DNA of 33,156 bases, taken from contig NZ_CAXIBN010000012.1 of NCBI RefSeq assembly GCF_964021735.1, forward strand, positions 1-33,156, in the 5' to 3' direction. Shown here one piece after another: positions 8,774 to 16,684 of the stretch; positions within the stretch are counted from its first letter, which is position 1, and each line of letters begins with the position of its first letter. This DNA is from Wocania_A sp964021735 (lineage in GTDB: Bacteria > Bacteroidota > Bacteroidia > Flavobacteriales > Flavobacteriaceae). Both the position numbers and the translations under genes were made by a program. The notes under the pieces were generated by a model. It had not been told where the DNA came from and did not search any database. It saw only the letters and a list, made by a program, of their open reading frames with translations.

Positions 8774-10234
8774 ATGCTTAAACAATATTTACAGTTCAAA
8801 TTATCGCAAAAGTTGTCGCCGCAACAAATTCAATTAATGAAATTGATACAGTTGCCTACACAAGCTTTCGAGCAACGCTTAAAACAAGAGCTTGAAGAAA
8901 ATCCTGCGCTTGAAGGTGGTAAAGAAGAACATGACAGTGATTACGATTCTGATTTAGATAATTCTACGGACGATTTTAATGATAATGAAACTATAAATAC
9001 CGAAGATATAAATGTTGATGAGTATTTAAGTGATGATGAAATTCCCGATTATCGCACACAAGTAAATAATTATAGCAGTGATGATGAAGAAAAAACAATG
9101 CCGTATGCTGCAGGAACATCATTCACACAGCATTTAATTAATCAATTAAACACGTATAGACTATCTGACGAAGAACGTGACATTGCAGAGTTTTTAGTAG
9201 GAAGTGTTGACGAAAGTGGTTATATACGTCGTTCCTTATCAGACATTACAGACGATTTAGCATTTACACAAAACGTGTACACCGATGAAGAAAAAGTAGC
9301 TTCTGTTTTACGTATTGTGCATCAATTGGATCCTGCTGGTGTTGGAGCACGAAACTTACAAGAGTGTTTAAGTATTCAGCTACATAGAAAAGAAAAAACG
9401 CCGGACATAGAATTAGCGTTAAATATTATTGATAATGCTTTTGATCAGTTCACTAAAAAACATTATCAAAAGTTAATTCAAAAATTCGATATTACAGAAG
9501 CTCAATTAAAAGATGCAATTTCAGAAATTGAACATTTAAATCCTAAACCAGGTGGTTCGTATGCTGGAAACAATAGAATTGTTGAGCATGTAGTTCCAGA
9601 TTTTGCTATTAAAATTGTTGATGGTGAATTAGAGTTGACGCTTAATGGCAGAAATGCTCCTGAACTTCATGTATCTAGAGAGTATAATAATATGCTAAAA
9701 GGCTATAAAGACAGTAAAGAAAAATCGAGTTCGCAAAAAGATGCCGTTATTTTTATTAAGCAAAAACTAGATGCTGCAAAATGGTTTATTGAGGCTATTA
9801 AACAACGCCAACAAACATTATTTGTAACGATGAGTGCTATAATGCATTATCAAAGTGAATATTTTTTAACTGGTGATGAGCGTAACTTAAAACCAATGAT
9901 TTTAAAAGATATTGCAGATGAAATATCAATGGATGTTTCAACAGTATCACGAGTGGCTAATAGTAAATATGTAGATACCCCTTATGGTACTAAATTGATA
10001 AAAGAGTTCTTTTCTGAATCGATGAAAAACGATCAAGGTGAAGATGTCTCAACAAGAGAAATAAAAAAAATTTTAGAAACTGTTATTGAAGAAGAAGACA
10101 AACGTAAACCATTAACAGACGAAGCTTTAGCTTCAATTTTAAAAGAAAAAGGTTACCCTATTGCACGACGAACCGTTGCAAAATATAGAGAACAATTAGA
10201 TATTCCTGTAGCACGATTACGCAAAAAAATATGA
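8774..10234 (+). CDS. rpoN: RNA polymerase sigma-54 factor
   Basis: Alternative sigma factor that recognises -24/-12 promoters and needs an AAA+ activator. In the 486-residue protein, region I (about residues 1-47) is Gln/Leu rich (QKLSPQQIQLMKLIQLP). Region II (about 55-115) is a long acidic Asp/Glu/Ser/Asn linker. The core-binding domain follows, then the helix-turn-helix (DISMDVSTVSRVANSKYV-like, near 390). The diagnostic RpoN box ARRTVAKYRE lies near 464. The gene ends by overlapping the next one by four bases (ATGA). No enhancer-binding protein is encoded in the window. Confidence 0.97.
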   Translation: MLKQYLQFKLSQKLSPQQIQLMKLIQLPTQAFEQRLKQELEENPALEGGKEEHDSDYDSDLDNSTDDFNDNETINTEDINVDEYLSDDEIPDYRTQVNNYSSDDEEKTMPYAAGTSFTQHLINQLNTYRLSDEERDIAEFLVGSVDESGYIRRSLSDITDDLAFTQNVYTDEEKVASVLRIVHQLDPAGVGARNLQECLSIQLHRKEKTPDIELALNIIDNAFDQFTKKHYQKLIQKFDITEAQLKDAISEIEHLNPKPGGSYAGNNRIVEHVVPDFAIKIVDGELELTLNGRNAPELHVSREYNNMLKGYKDSKEKSSSQKDAVIFIKQKLDAAKWFIEAIKQRQQTLFVTMSAIMHYQSEYFLTGDERNLKPMILKDIADEISMDVSTVSRVANSKYVDTPYGTKLIKEFFSESMKNDQGEDVSTREIKKILETVIEEEDKRKPLTDEALASILKEKGYPIARRTVAKYREQLDIPVARLRKKI

Positions 10235-10839
10235 TAGATCGTATTTTAAAAAGTATCTCGTTTATTTTCCATCCTCTATTAATGCCTTTGTTTGGTGTTG
10301 TATTTTACTTTGCAAAATCGCCTAGATTTATTCCTAATGAAATTATTCAAGCTAAATTAATTTCACTCTTCATCTTAACCGTTATTTTACCCATATTATT
10401 ATTCTTTTTATTAAAAACTTTAGGTAAAGTAAAATCTATCTATTTAGAAAGTACAAGAGAGCGCATTTTTCCGCTCTTACTCAATTGTGTGGTTATTATT
10501 TTAGTATTACAGCGTATAATTACTCCAAGCCAAGTTATTGAGCTATACTTCTTTTTTGTAGGTATATTAATTTCAACATTAGCTTGTTTAATTTTAGCAA
10601 TTTTTAAATTCAAATCAAGTATACATATGATTGCTGTATCTGGGGTGTTTATGTTTTTTATAGCTTTAAGTATTCATTTTAACATAAATATAAATGGTAC
10701 ATTAGCTTTAATGTCAATCATTACTGGAGCAGTTGCAACTTCAAGATTACACTTAAATGCTCACACTTATAAAGAATTAATTATTGGTTTTTTTGTAGGT
10801 ATGTTTCCGCAGTTAATTTTAGTTAACTATTGGCTCTAA
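10231..10839 (+). CDS. PAP2-like integral membrane protein, degenerate motifs
   Basis: A 202-residue protein with five or six hydrophobic segments. The last third carries TSRLHLNAHTYKE (about residues 170-182), which resembles PAP2 phosphatase motif 3 (SR-x5-H-x3-D) but has Glu where Asp is usual. Motif 2 (PSGH) is replaced by SIHMIAVSG near residue 130, and motif 1 is only loosely matched by the K and R residues of KSIYLESTRERIFP. It may therefore be an atypical or inactive lipid phosphatase relative. The ATGA overlap with rpoN suggests translational coupling. Fold assignment is moderate and activity is doubtful. Confidence 0.6.
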   Translation: MIDRILKSISFIFHPLLMPLFGVVFYFAKSPRFIPNEIIQAKLISLFILTVILPILLFFLLKTLGKVKSIYLESTRERIFPLLLNCVVIILVLQRIITPSQVIELYFFFVGILISTLACLILAIFKFKSSIHMIAVSGVFMFFIALSIHFNININGTLALMSIITGAVATSRLHLNAHTYKELIIGFFVGMFPQLILVNYWL

Positions 10840-10874
10840 ATACTTCCTTTACTGTAGAGTAATGAAAAATACAT

Positions 10875-11567
10875 TTATAAGATATAAAACATCAAACCAA
10901 CTTTAATAGCATTCACCTCTATTTTATCACCATTTAGTTTGGCATCATTAGAAAATATAGAGCTTAAAGCATAATACAAATGAAGATTCCAAGTGTTATA
11001 ACCAACACTTAAAGTTAATCCATATTGAAAATTATTAAATTCGTTAATATTATTATATTTTAAAGCCCCCAAATCTCCAGCATATTTAGTTGTATTTGTA
11101 AATACATATCCGAGCTTAAAACCCGTATAAATACGCCAAAAATCGTAATCGGTTGCAGTAGATGTTCGCCATCTAAATTCAATGGGCAACTCAATCAAAT
11201 GCATCGAAAACTTGTTTTTAGAATACGTATCGCTATCACTTAAAATACTATATTCAAAATTTCCAAAACTATCTTTATTAACGAGTAGATTTTGATTAAA
11301 AGAATTTGCAGAATATCCAACACCTATACCAATGGCTAAATTCCGCTTTTTGTTAATTGGCATGTCTTTAATAAACCCTAAATGAAAGCCTGTTGAAAAT
11401 CCACTTTGCGATAGGTTACTTGGTATATTTCCTAATAAATTATAGGTAATACCTACATAAAATTGATCTTCTTTATATAGAGAATCTCCAACTTTACTTT
11501 GAGTCTCTTGAGAAAACATCAAATAAGAGCCTAATATAAAAAGTAAAATAAAAAAGAAATTTTTCAT
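10875..11567 (-). CDS. PorT-family outer-membrane beta-barrel protein
   Basis: A 230-residue exported protein. Residues 1-19 form a signal peptide ending LMFSQ. The rest consists of alternating beta-strands (FYVGITYNLLG, STGFHLGFIKDMP, AIGIGVGYSANSF, LIELPIEFRWR, YTGFKLGYVF) and a final strand KVGLMFYIL. The pattern resembles the PorT/outer-membrane-protein barrel family of Bacteroidota. It follows the second exbD on the same strand but is separated by a terminator-like hairpin, so it may be transcribed mainly on its own. It could be a relative of the gliding/type IX component PorT or a general barrel protein; the sequence alone does not decide. Confidence 0.65.
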   Translation of the reverse strand: MKNFFFILLFILGSYLMFSQETQSKVGDSLYKEDQFYVGITYNLLGNIPSNLSQSGFSTGFHLGFIKDMPINKKRNLAIGIGVGYSANSFNQNLLVNKDSFGNFEYSILSDSDTYSKNKFSMHLIELPIEFRWRTSTATDYDFWRIYTGFKLGYVFTNTTKYAGDLGALKYNNINEFNNFQYGLTLSVGYNTWNLHLYYALSSIFSNDAKLNGDKIEVNAIKVGLMFYIL

Positions 11568-11621
11568 TTATCAAATGCCTGTTTTATAGTAACTATACAA
11601 GTATAATTAAAATTGTACTCA

Positions 11622-11663
11622 CGATAAAAAATAAAAGCGCTTTGAATTAACAAAACGCTTTTA
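11622..11663 (-). terminator. Intrinsic terminator after the exbB-exbD operon
   Basis: Arms TAAAAGCG (11632-11639) and CGCTTTTA (11656-11663) pair over 8 bp. Read on the - strand, the stem is followed by a T-rich run. It lies 22 nt past the end of the second exbD. Confidence 0.75.
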
Positions 11664-11684
11664 TAGTATAAAATTAAGATTGTT

Positions 11685-12164
11685 TTATTTTATGTTGCTT
11701 AACGCATCTCCAATACCAGTAGTATAGTTAATTTTTAATGCATTTACTTTACGTAGTTCTTGTTTTACATCTCCAACAATTCCCATGTTAGCTTCTTTAT
11801 CAACTTTTAAGGAGACTGTTAAAAACGGTATTAACTCTTCTCTTAAAGCTAACCTTTCAGCATCAATAAACCTTCCAACTTCAGAAACATCAGCAAATTT
11901 ATCATTAAGCTGAATTCTTGCAACAGTACCAAATTTTTTATAGTTTTCACTTGGCTTACCCATGTAAATATAACTAACTGGATATTTTTTATCAAGCTTT
12001 TCAACTTGATCTGCCAGTGGTAATTGGTTTTGTATAAAGAGTGTATCTTCTCTCATTACGGTAGCAACCATAAAAAAGAATAATAACATGAATACAATAT
12101 CTGGTAATGATGCTGTGTTAACAGGAGGTAATCCTCCATCTTTTTTCTTTTTAAATTTAGACAT
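11685..12164 (-). CDS. exbD: Biopolymer transport protein ExbD (second copy)
   Basis: Inner-membrane component that, with ExbB, converts proton motive force into TonB movement. The 159-residue protein has a short cytoplasmic N-terminus (MSKFKKKKDGGLPPVNTAS) and a single membrane helix at about residues 20-42. The helix carries the key Asp in LPDIVFMLLFFFMVATVM (residue 23). A periplasmic domain of about 115 residues follows. It starts 26 nt after the first exbD. Paired exbD genes behind exbB are usual in Bacteroidota. It has no cysteine pair, unlike its neighbour. Confidence 0.92.
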   Translation of the reverse strand: MSKFKKKKDGGLPPVNTASLPDIVFMLLFFFMVATVMREDTLFIQNQLPLADQVEKLDKKYPVSYIYMGKPSENYKKFGTVARIQLNDKFADVSEVGRFIDAERLALREELIPFLTVSLKVDKEANMGIVGDVKQELRKVNALKINYTTGIGDALSNIK

Positions 12165-12190
12165 AATCTTTAATCTTCTTTAATTCTAAA

Positions 12191-12817
12191 TTATTCTACA
12201 ACTTCTGAAAGTTTTTGAGGTATTTCTAACTTAATTTGATCGATAACCTCTTTTAACTTTTCTTTATTACCAGTCCATCTAACATCCTTTTGGTTGTTTT
12301 GCATTTTAATAAAATCCATATCATTAAATCCTTTTTGAGGACCTAACTCAAGAGCTCTTCTATTTCTTAATATATTATAAGCTGCAACCAATTCGTTTTG
12401 AACGGCTATATAAGCTGCATAAGATGTCTCACGATCGTTCTTTAAAGATATAATAGCTTTATCTGGGTGATCAGATGAATTTGGATCTTTCTTCCCTTGA
12501 CAATAATCACATGTATTACCATTATTATCAGTTCCTCCTCCGTTATCTAAAAATTCAACAGCTGCTTGTCGTAAATCTTTAATTTGCATGGGTTCATCTT
12601 CAACCAATAACTGATCGTTTTTATTCAATAAAACAGTAAAAATATTTTTCTGCTTTATAATTGGCGGTTCTACTTCACTATCATCAATAGGTGGTAGTTT
12701 ACGGTTAATACCAGAATCTTTTGGAATGGTAGTAGTAACCAAGAAAAAGATTAATAGTAAGAAAGCAATGTCGGCCATTGAGCCTGCATTAACTTCTGGT
12801 GCTGCTCGTTTTGCCAT
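12191..12817 (-). CDS. exbD: Biopolymer transport protein ExbD (first copy, with Cys-x-x-Cys insert)
   Basis: ExbD/TolR-type protein of 208 residues. It has a short N-terminus (MAKRAAPEVNAGS) and one membrane helix carrying the functional Asp of MADIAFLLLIFFLVTTTI (residue 16). The periplasmic domain is larger than in the second copy. At about residues 95-120 it has a Gly/Asn-rich insertion containing CDYCQGKKDPNSS, a Cys-x-x-Cys pair. The gene begins one base after the preceding small membrane-protein gene, so the two are probably translationally coupled. The two ExbD copies differ enough to suggest distinct roles, or a mixed complex, on the ExbB pentamer. Confidence 0.92.
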   Translation of the reverse strand: MAKRAAPEVNAGSMADIAFLLLIFFLVTTTIPKDSGINRKLPPIDDSEVEPPIIKQKNIFTVLLNKNDQLLVEDEPMQIKDLRQAAVEFLDNGGGTDNNGNTCDYCQGKKDPNSSDHPDKAIISLKNDRETSYAAYIAVQNELVAAYNILRNRRALELGPQKGFNDMDFIKMQNNQKDVRWTGNKEKLKEVIDQIKLEIPQKLSEVVE

Positions 12818-12818
12818 A

Positions 12819-13253
12819 TTACTTTATCATTTTTTTAATTCCGAAAAACAACATTGATGCTCCTGCAATAGCTAATAGGAAATAGAACAAATACAATCCT
12901 GCCCCTAATAATTTTGAGCCTCCAGCAGATAACATATCGCCATCTTTTAATGGTGTTTCTACCCCTTTAGCAAAACCGAAATAGCAAATAGCTGCTAACA
13001 ATGCAAATATTCCAAGACCTTTTAAGGTGCTCTTCATGGTTTCAGAATCACTAAAAATATTTTTTAAACTAAATATAACAACAAATGCTAAAGTTAAAAT
13101 CAAAACTAAGTAACCTATGTACATAAACGTATTTACTGTACCACTAGATTCACCTAGCTTAATAGCTTCATCGCCTGTTGATATTATCATTGCTAGAAAT
13201 ACAATAGAAAGGACTCCTACTATACCTAACAATATGGTTAATACTTTTTTCAT
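12819..13253 (-). CDS. Small integral membrane protein of the exbBD operon
   Basis: A 144-residue protein with four hydrophobic helices at about residues 4-24, 42-63, 80-98 and 115-140. It has no motif that I recognise and ends in a basic GIKKMIK tail. It sits between exbB (21 nt gap) and exbD (1 nt gap), an arrangement seen in flavobacterial exbB operons, so an accessory role in the TonB-energising complex is plausible. Function is unassigned. Confidence 0.8.
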   Translation of the reverse strand: MKKVLTILLGIVGVLSIVFLAMIISTGDEAIKLGESSGTVNTFMYIGYLVLILTLAFVVIFSLKNIFSDSETMKSTLKGLGIFALLAAICYFGFAKGVETPLKDGDMLSAGGSKLLGAGLYLFYFLLAIAGASMLFFGIKKMIK

Positions 13254-13274
13254 AATACTTACAATTTTAAATTA

Positions 13275-14051
13275 TTACTTCTTTTGTCTTATTAGCATAT
13301 CCATTAACGTAATAGAAGCGTCTTCCATATCGTTAACAATGCTATCAATTTTCGCAATAATGTAATTGTAAAAAATTTGAAGTATAATTGCCACAACTAA
13401 ACCAAATACCGTTGTTAAAAGTGCTACTTTAATACCACCAGCTACTAATGAAGGGTTCATATCTCCAGCAGCTTCAATTTTATCGAAGGCTTGAATCATA
13501 CCAATTACCGTACCCATGAAACCAAGCATTGGTGCTAGTGCAATAAATAAAGAAATCCAAGAAACGTTTTTCTCTAACTGTCCCATTTGAACACCACCGT
13601 AAGCTACAACAGCTTTTTCAGCAGCTTCAATACCTTCGTCTGTTCTATCTAATCCTTGATAGAATATAGAGGCGATAGGTCCTTTTGTGTTTCTACAAAC
13701 TTCTTTTGCTGCTTCAACTCCACCAGACGCTAATGCATCCTCAACATTTTGAGTTAATTTTTTTGTGTTTGTTGTAGAAAGGTTTAAAAAGATAATTCTC
13801 TCGATAGCAATTGCTAAACCTAAAATTAAACATAATAATACAATACCCATAAATCCTGGACCTCCTTCAACGAACCTCTTTTTTAGTTCTTGATGAAATC
13901 CAAGTTCTTCAGCAGGTGCTGCATCTTGCTCTTGTGTCATACTTGCTACAGTAGTTGCTGTTGCTGTAGTTGCGTTTGCATTTGTAGTTGCATTAACAGT
14001 TCCGAAAGCCATCATTCCTGTAATGGCTAGGATAGAAAATAATCTTTTCAT
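13275..14051 (-). CDS. exbB: MotA/TolQ/ExbB proton channel family protein
   Basis: Proton-channel subunit of the TonB motor. The 258-residue protein has an N-terminal signal-like hydrophobic stretch (residues 1-21). An Ala/Thr-rich low-complexity segment (about 22-45) follows. The first core helix (GFMGIVLLCLILGLAIAIER) is at about 67-86. The conserved ExbB/TolQ block LFIALAPMLGFMGTVIGMIQAF lies near 170, and the last helix VALLTTVFGLVVAIILQIFYN near 210. The extra N-terminal leader is typical of Bacteroidota ExbB. It heads a four-gene operon with a promoter just upstream. Confidence 0.93.
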   Translation of the reverse strand: MKRLFSILAITGMMAFGTVNATTNANATTATATTVASMTQEQDAAPAEELGFHQELKKRFVEGGPGFMGIVLLCLILGLAIAIERIIFLNLSTTNTKKLTQNVEDALASGGVEAAKEVCRNTKGPIASIFYQGLDRTDEGIEAAEKAVVAYGGVQMGQLEKNVSWISLFIALAPMLGFMGTVIGMIQAFDKIEAAGDMNPSLVAGGIKVALLTTVFGLVVAIILQIFYNYIIAKIDSIVNDMEDASITLMDMLIRQKK

Positions 14052-14083
14052 GTTCTCGATCTTAATTTTATTAGTTAAAGTGT

Positions 14084-14118
14084 TAAAGATATAAAAAATA
14101 AAGTAATTAAAAACAAAA
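14084..14118 (-). promoter_or_regulatory. Promoter of the exbB operon
   Basis: On the - strand, TTTTG (14118-14114) is followed after 22 nt by TATCTTTA (14091-14084), a close match to the Bacteroidota -33/-7 pair. It lies about 35 nt before the exbB start codon and just downstream of the tRNA gene. Confidence 0.5.
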
Positions 14119-14126
14119 AATAACAG

Positions 14127-14214
14127 CAGAGAGGAAGGGATTCGAACCCTCGATACGCTATTAACGCATACACGCTTTCCAAGCGTGCGCCTTAAGCCAC
14201 TCGGCCACCTCTCT
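14127..14214 (-). tRNA. tRNA-Ser (GGA anticodon)
   Basis: Class II tRNA of 88 nt without an encoded CCA. The acceptor stem is AGAGAGG/CCTCTCT with discriminator G. The D-arm reads GCCGAGTGGCTTAAGGC. The anticodon stem CACGC/GCGTG holds loop TTGGAAA, giving anticodon GGA (UCC and UCU codons). A long variable arm (ATGCG paired with CGTAT) and T-loop TTCGAAT follow. The long variable arm and discriminator G agree with serine identity. An A1-U72 first pair rather than G-C is slightly unusual. Confidence 0.95.
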
Positions 14215-14250
14215 GTATTTTACAATACCTTTAATTACGGTGGCTCAAAT

Positions 14251-14285
14251 AACAAAAAAAAAATAAGCTGTTAAAATTTTAACAG
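14251..14285 (-). terminator. Intrinsic terminator after ansA
   Basis: CTGTTAAAATTTTAACAG (14268-14285) is a perfect 18-bp palindrome. On the - strand it is followed by CTTA and about ten Ts. It begins 6 nt beyond the ansA stop codon. Confidence 0.8.
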
Positions 14286-14291
14286 TTAATT

Positions 14292-15323
14292 TTAAGATAT
14301 TTCTCCTCTCAAGTCTGTTTCGTAGCTGATTTTAAAGGTTTTACCTGAAATATTTTTACCTAATAAATACATCAATTTAGGTATTGCCGCTTCAGTTGTG
14401 ATGTCTTTTCCTGATATAACACCTATTTTTTTTAACTGATTACTAGTTTCGTAATGCCCCATTATGACACTTCCGCCAGAACATTGTGTTACATTAATAA
14501 TATGTATCCCTTTTTTAACAGCTGTTTTAAGCAAATTTATAAACCAAGTTTCTGTTGTACAATTACCAGCTCCGTAGGTTTCTAAAATAACACCTTTTAA
14601 ATTAGGCGTGTTAAAAACACTTTGTAATACAGTTTCTGAAATTCCTGGAAATAACTTTATAAGCGCTATGTTTTTATCTAAATCTTTATGAACTACTAAC
14701 TTTTTTTTCAAATTAGGTTTAAATAAATACTCCTTATTTACTTTTAAATGCACTCCAGATTCTGCTAAATCTGGATAATTTAAAGAAGCAAAAGCTTCAA
14801 AATGTTCTGCATTAATTTTTGTGGTTCTATTGGCACGATACAATTTATATTCAAAATACAAACAGACTTCTTTAATAGCTGGTTTTTTTCGATATCGTAA
14901 TGATGCTACTTGAACAGCTGTTATTAAATTTTCTTTGGCATCTGTCCGTAAATCCCCAATGGGAAGTTGAGACCCCGTAAACACCACCGGCTTTGCTAAA
15001 TTTTCTAACATAAAACTTAATGCAGATGCGGTATAACTCATGGTGTCGCTTCCGTGCAACACTACAAATCCATCATTGTTACTATAATTTTTTTCAATTA
15101 ATTCTGCAATTTGAATCCAATATTTAGGGTTCATATTACTAGAATCTATAGGTTCTTTAAACGAGACAGTATCTATATTACAATCTAACAGATTTAATTC
15201 TGGAATACGTTTTAAAAGATTTTTAAAGTCGAAAGCTCGAAGCGCACCTGTTTTAAAATCTTTCACCATACCTATAGTGCCACCAGTGTATATAAGTAAT
15301 ATGTTGGGTTTAGTATTTTGCAT
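14292..15323 (-). CDS. ansA: Type I (cytoplasmic) L-asparaginase
   Basis: Hydrolyses L-asparagine to aspartate and ammonia. The 343-residue protein has no signal peptide. It shows the two asparaginase signatures: LLIYTGGTIGMV (residues 9-20, nucleophile Thr in TGGT) and VVLHGSDTMSYTASAL near residue 90, supplying the Thr-Asp pair. Length fits the dimeric cytoplasmic type I class. It starts four bases after tatD ends, so the two are probably co-transcribed, and a clear terminator follows. Confidence 0.93.
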   Translation of the reverse strand: MQNTKPNILLIYTGGTIGMVKDFKTGALRAFDFKNLLKRIPELNLLDCNIDTVSFKEPIDSSNMNPKYWIQIAELIEKNYSNNDGFVVLHGSDTMSYTASALSFMLENLAKPVVFTGSQLPIGDLRTDAKENLITAVQVASLRYRKKPAIKEVCLYFEYKLYRANRTTKINAEHFEAFASLNYPDLAESGVHLKVNKEYLFKPNLKKKLVVHKDLDKNIALIKLFPGISETVLQSVFNTPNLKGVILETYGAGNCTTETWFINLLKTAVKKGIHIINVTQCSGGSVIMGHYETSNQLKKIGVISGKDITTEAAIPKLMYLLGKNISGKTFKISYETDLRGEIS

Positions 15324-15327
15324 ATTT

Positions 15328-16095
15328 CTAAATTTTAAAAAGGGCTTTTGAATTTTCAGTTGTAATTTTTGCTATGTCTTCTTCACTTCTATTATATATA
15401 TAAGATAATTTTTCTAATACATTAATTATATAACTACTTTCATTTCGTTTGCCTCTAAATGGCACTGGTGCTAAATAGGGCGAATCGGTTTCCAACACAA
15501 TATGTTTTAAATCGATTTGCTTTAAAAACTGATCAATCTTCCCATTTTTAAAAGTAGCTACTCCACCAATACCTAATTTCATGTTATAAGATATCGCTTG
15601 ATGTGCTTGTTCTAATGTTCCTGTAAAACAATGAAAAATTCCGAATAAATTATCACTCTTCTCCTCTTCAAGTACTTCAAATATTTCATTAAAAGCATCG
15701 CGACAATGAATAACAATTGGTAATTTATATTGTTTTGCAAGTTGAATTTGGTGTTTAAAAGCTTTTTTTTGAATTTCTAAAGTAGATGTATCCCAATATA
15801 AATCAATTCCAATCTCACCTATGGCATAAAACAATCTTCTTGTAAGCAACTCTTCAACATGGTCTAACTCATCTTTATAATTATCTTTTACATGTGTAGG
15901 ATGCAATCCCGTCATTAAAAACACGTAATCTGGATAATCTTTTTCTAGTTGAAACATAGATTCTGTATACGAAGAATCTATGGCTGGTATAAAAAAACGA
16001 GTAACCCCTTGTTTTATAGCACGAGTAATCATTTCGGCTCTATCTTCATCAAAAGCCTCACTGTATAAATGGGTGTGCGTATCTGTAATTATCAA
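15328..16095 (-). CDS. tatD: TatD family metal-dependent hydrolase (TTG start)
   Basis: TatD-type DNase of the TIM-barrel amidohydrolase superfamily, cytoplasmic, 255 residues. Metal ligands are visible: TDTHTHL (His7, His9), GEIGIDLYWD near 95, VIHCRDAF near 130, IFHCFTG near 157, and ETDSPYLAPVPFRGKRNES near 205. The start codon is TTG. The family N-terminus (MIITDTHTHLYSE) begins exactly there, and an in-frame TAA stands two codons upstream, so no ATG start is possible. It leads into ansA with a 4-nt gap. Confidence 0.93.
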   Translation of the reverse strand: MIITDTHTHLYSEAFDEDRAEMITRAIKQGVTRFFIPAIDSSYTESMFQLEKDYPDYVFLMTGLHPTHVKDNYKDELDHVEELLTRRLFYAIGEIGIDLYWDTSTLEIQKKAFKHQIQLAKQYKLPIVIHCRDAFNEIFEVLEEEKSDNLFGIFHCFTGTLEQAHQAISYNMKLGIGGVATFKNGKIDQFLKQIDLKHIVLETDSPYLAPVPFRGKRNESSYIINVLEKLSYIYNRSEEDIAKITTENSKALFKI

Positions 16096-16154
16096 ATTTT
16101 AGGGTTTTAAAATGAATGTTTTACTATTTTGTAAAAATAATTGTTTTATAGAAC

Positions 16155-16162
16155 TATCTTTG
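16155..16162 (+). promoter_or_regulatory. -7 promoter box for the retropepsin-like gene
   Basis: TATCTTTG fits TAnnTTTG and ends 16 nt before the ATG. TTTG at 16128-16131 lies 23 nt upstream, slightly far for a -33 element. It sits in the divergent region with tatD. Confidence 0.5.
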
Positions 16163-16178
16163 TTTAAAACTAAATTAG

Positions 16179-16619
16179 ATGCAAACTCATCAACAATTTC
16201 TACTAGACAAAGGCTATACAAAAGTAAAATTGAAACTAACTAAAACAAATCATTTTGAGGTTAAAGCAACTATAAATGGTATAAAAGGGCTTTTTATTTT
16301 GGACACAGGGGCTTCTAGTTCTTGTTTAGATTTTGAAGCTGTTGAAAATTTTAATCTACTAGCCGAAGACTCTTTAGTTAAAGCTGCTGGTGCTGGTGCC
16401 ACAGATATGGATACTAAAATGGCTAAAAAGAATAAGGTAAAAATAGGTAAATGGAAACATAATAAAATTGTTTTAGTTTTATTTAACCTTTCTCATATAA
16501 ACAATGCACTCGTTAATCATAACTCAAAACCTGTTGATGGTATTATTGGTGCAGATATTTTAAAAAAGGCAAAAGCAATAATTGATTACAAAAAGAAATA
16601 TTTATACCTAAAAATATAA
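16179..16619 (+). CDS. Retropepsin-like aspartic protease
   Basis: A 146-residue single-lobe aspartic protease of clan AA. The catalytic LDTGASSS is at residues 41-48 (Asp42-Thr-Gly). The hydrophobic-hydrophobic-Gly element GIIGADIL lies near residue 122, as in retropepsins that act as homodimers. There is no signal peptide or membrane helix, so it is predicted to be cytoplasmic. Substrate and role are unknown. It is followed 65 nt later by the response-regulator gene on the same strand. Confidence 0.82.
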   Translation: MQTHQQFLLDKGYTKVKLKLTKTNHFEVKATINGIKGLFILDTGASSSCLDFEAVENFNLLAEDSLVKAAGAGATDMDTKMAKKNKVKIGKWKHNKIVLVLFNLSHINNALVNHNSKPVDGIIGADILKKAKAIIDYKKKYLYLKI

Positions 16620-16684
16620 CAATACACAATTATAATTCTTACATTTATACTGTAATTACATAGCAAAATAATCCCTAATAATTA

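Noticed and set aside
10840..10874. Weak CTCTA/TAGAG inverted repeat between the convergent PAP2-like and PorT-like genes
   Set aside because: Only five pairs with a long loop and no T tract; not a supportable terminator.
10875..11567. Assigning the barrel protein firmly as type IX secretion PorT
   Set aside because: Resemblance is at the level of the barrel family; no other type IX secretion gene is in the window, so the gene symbol was withheld.
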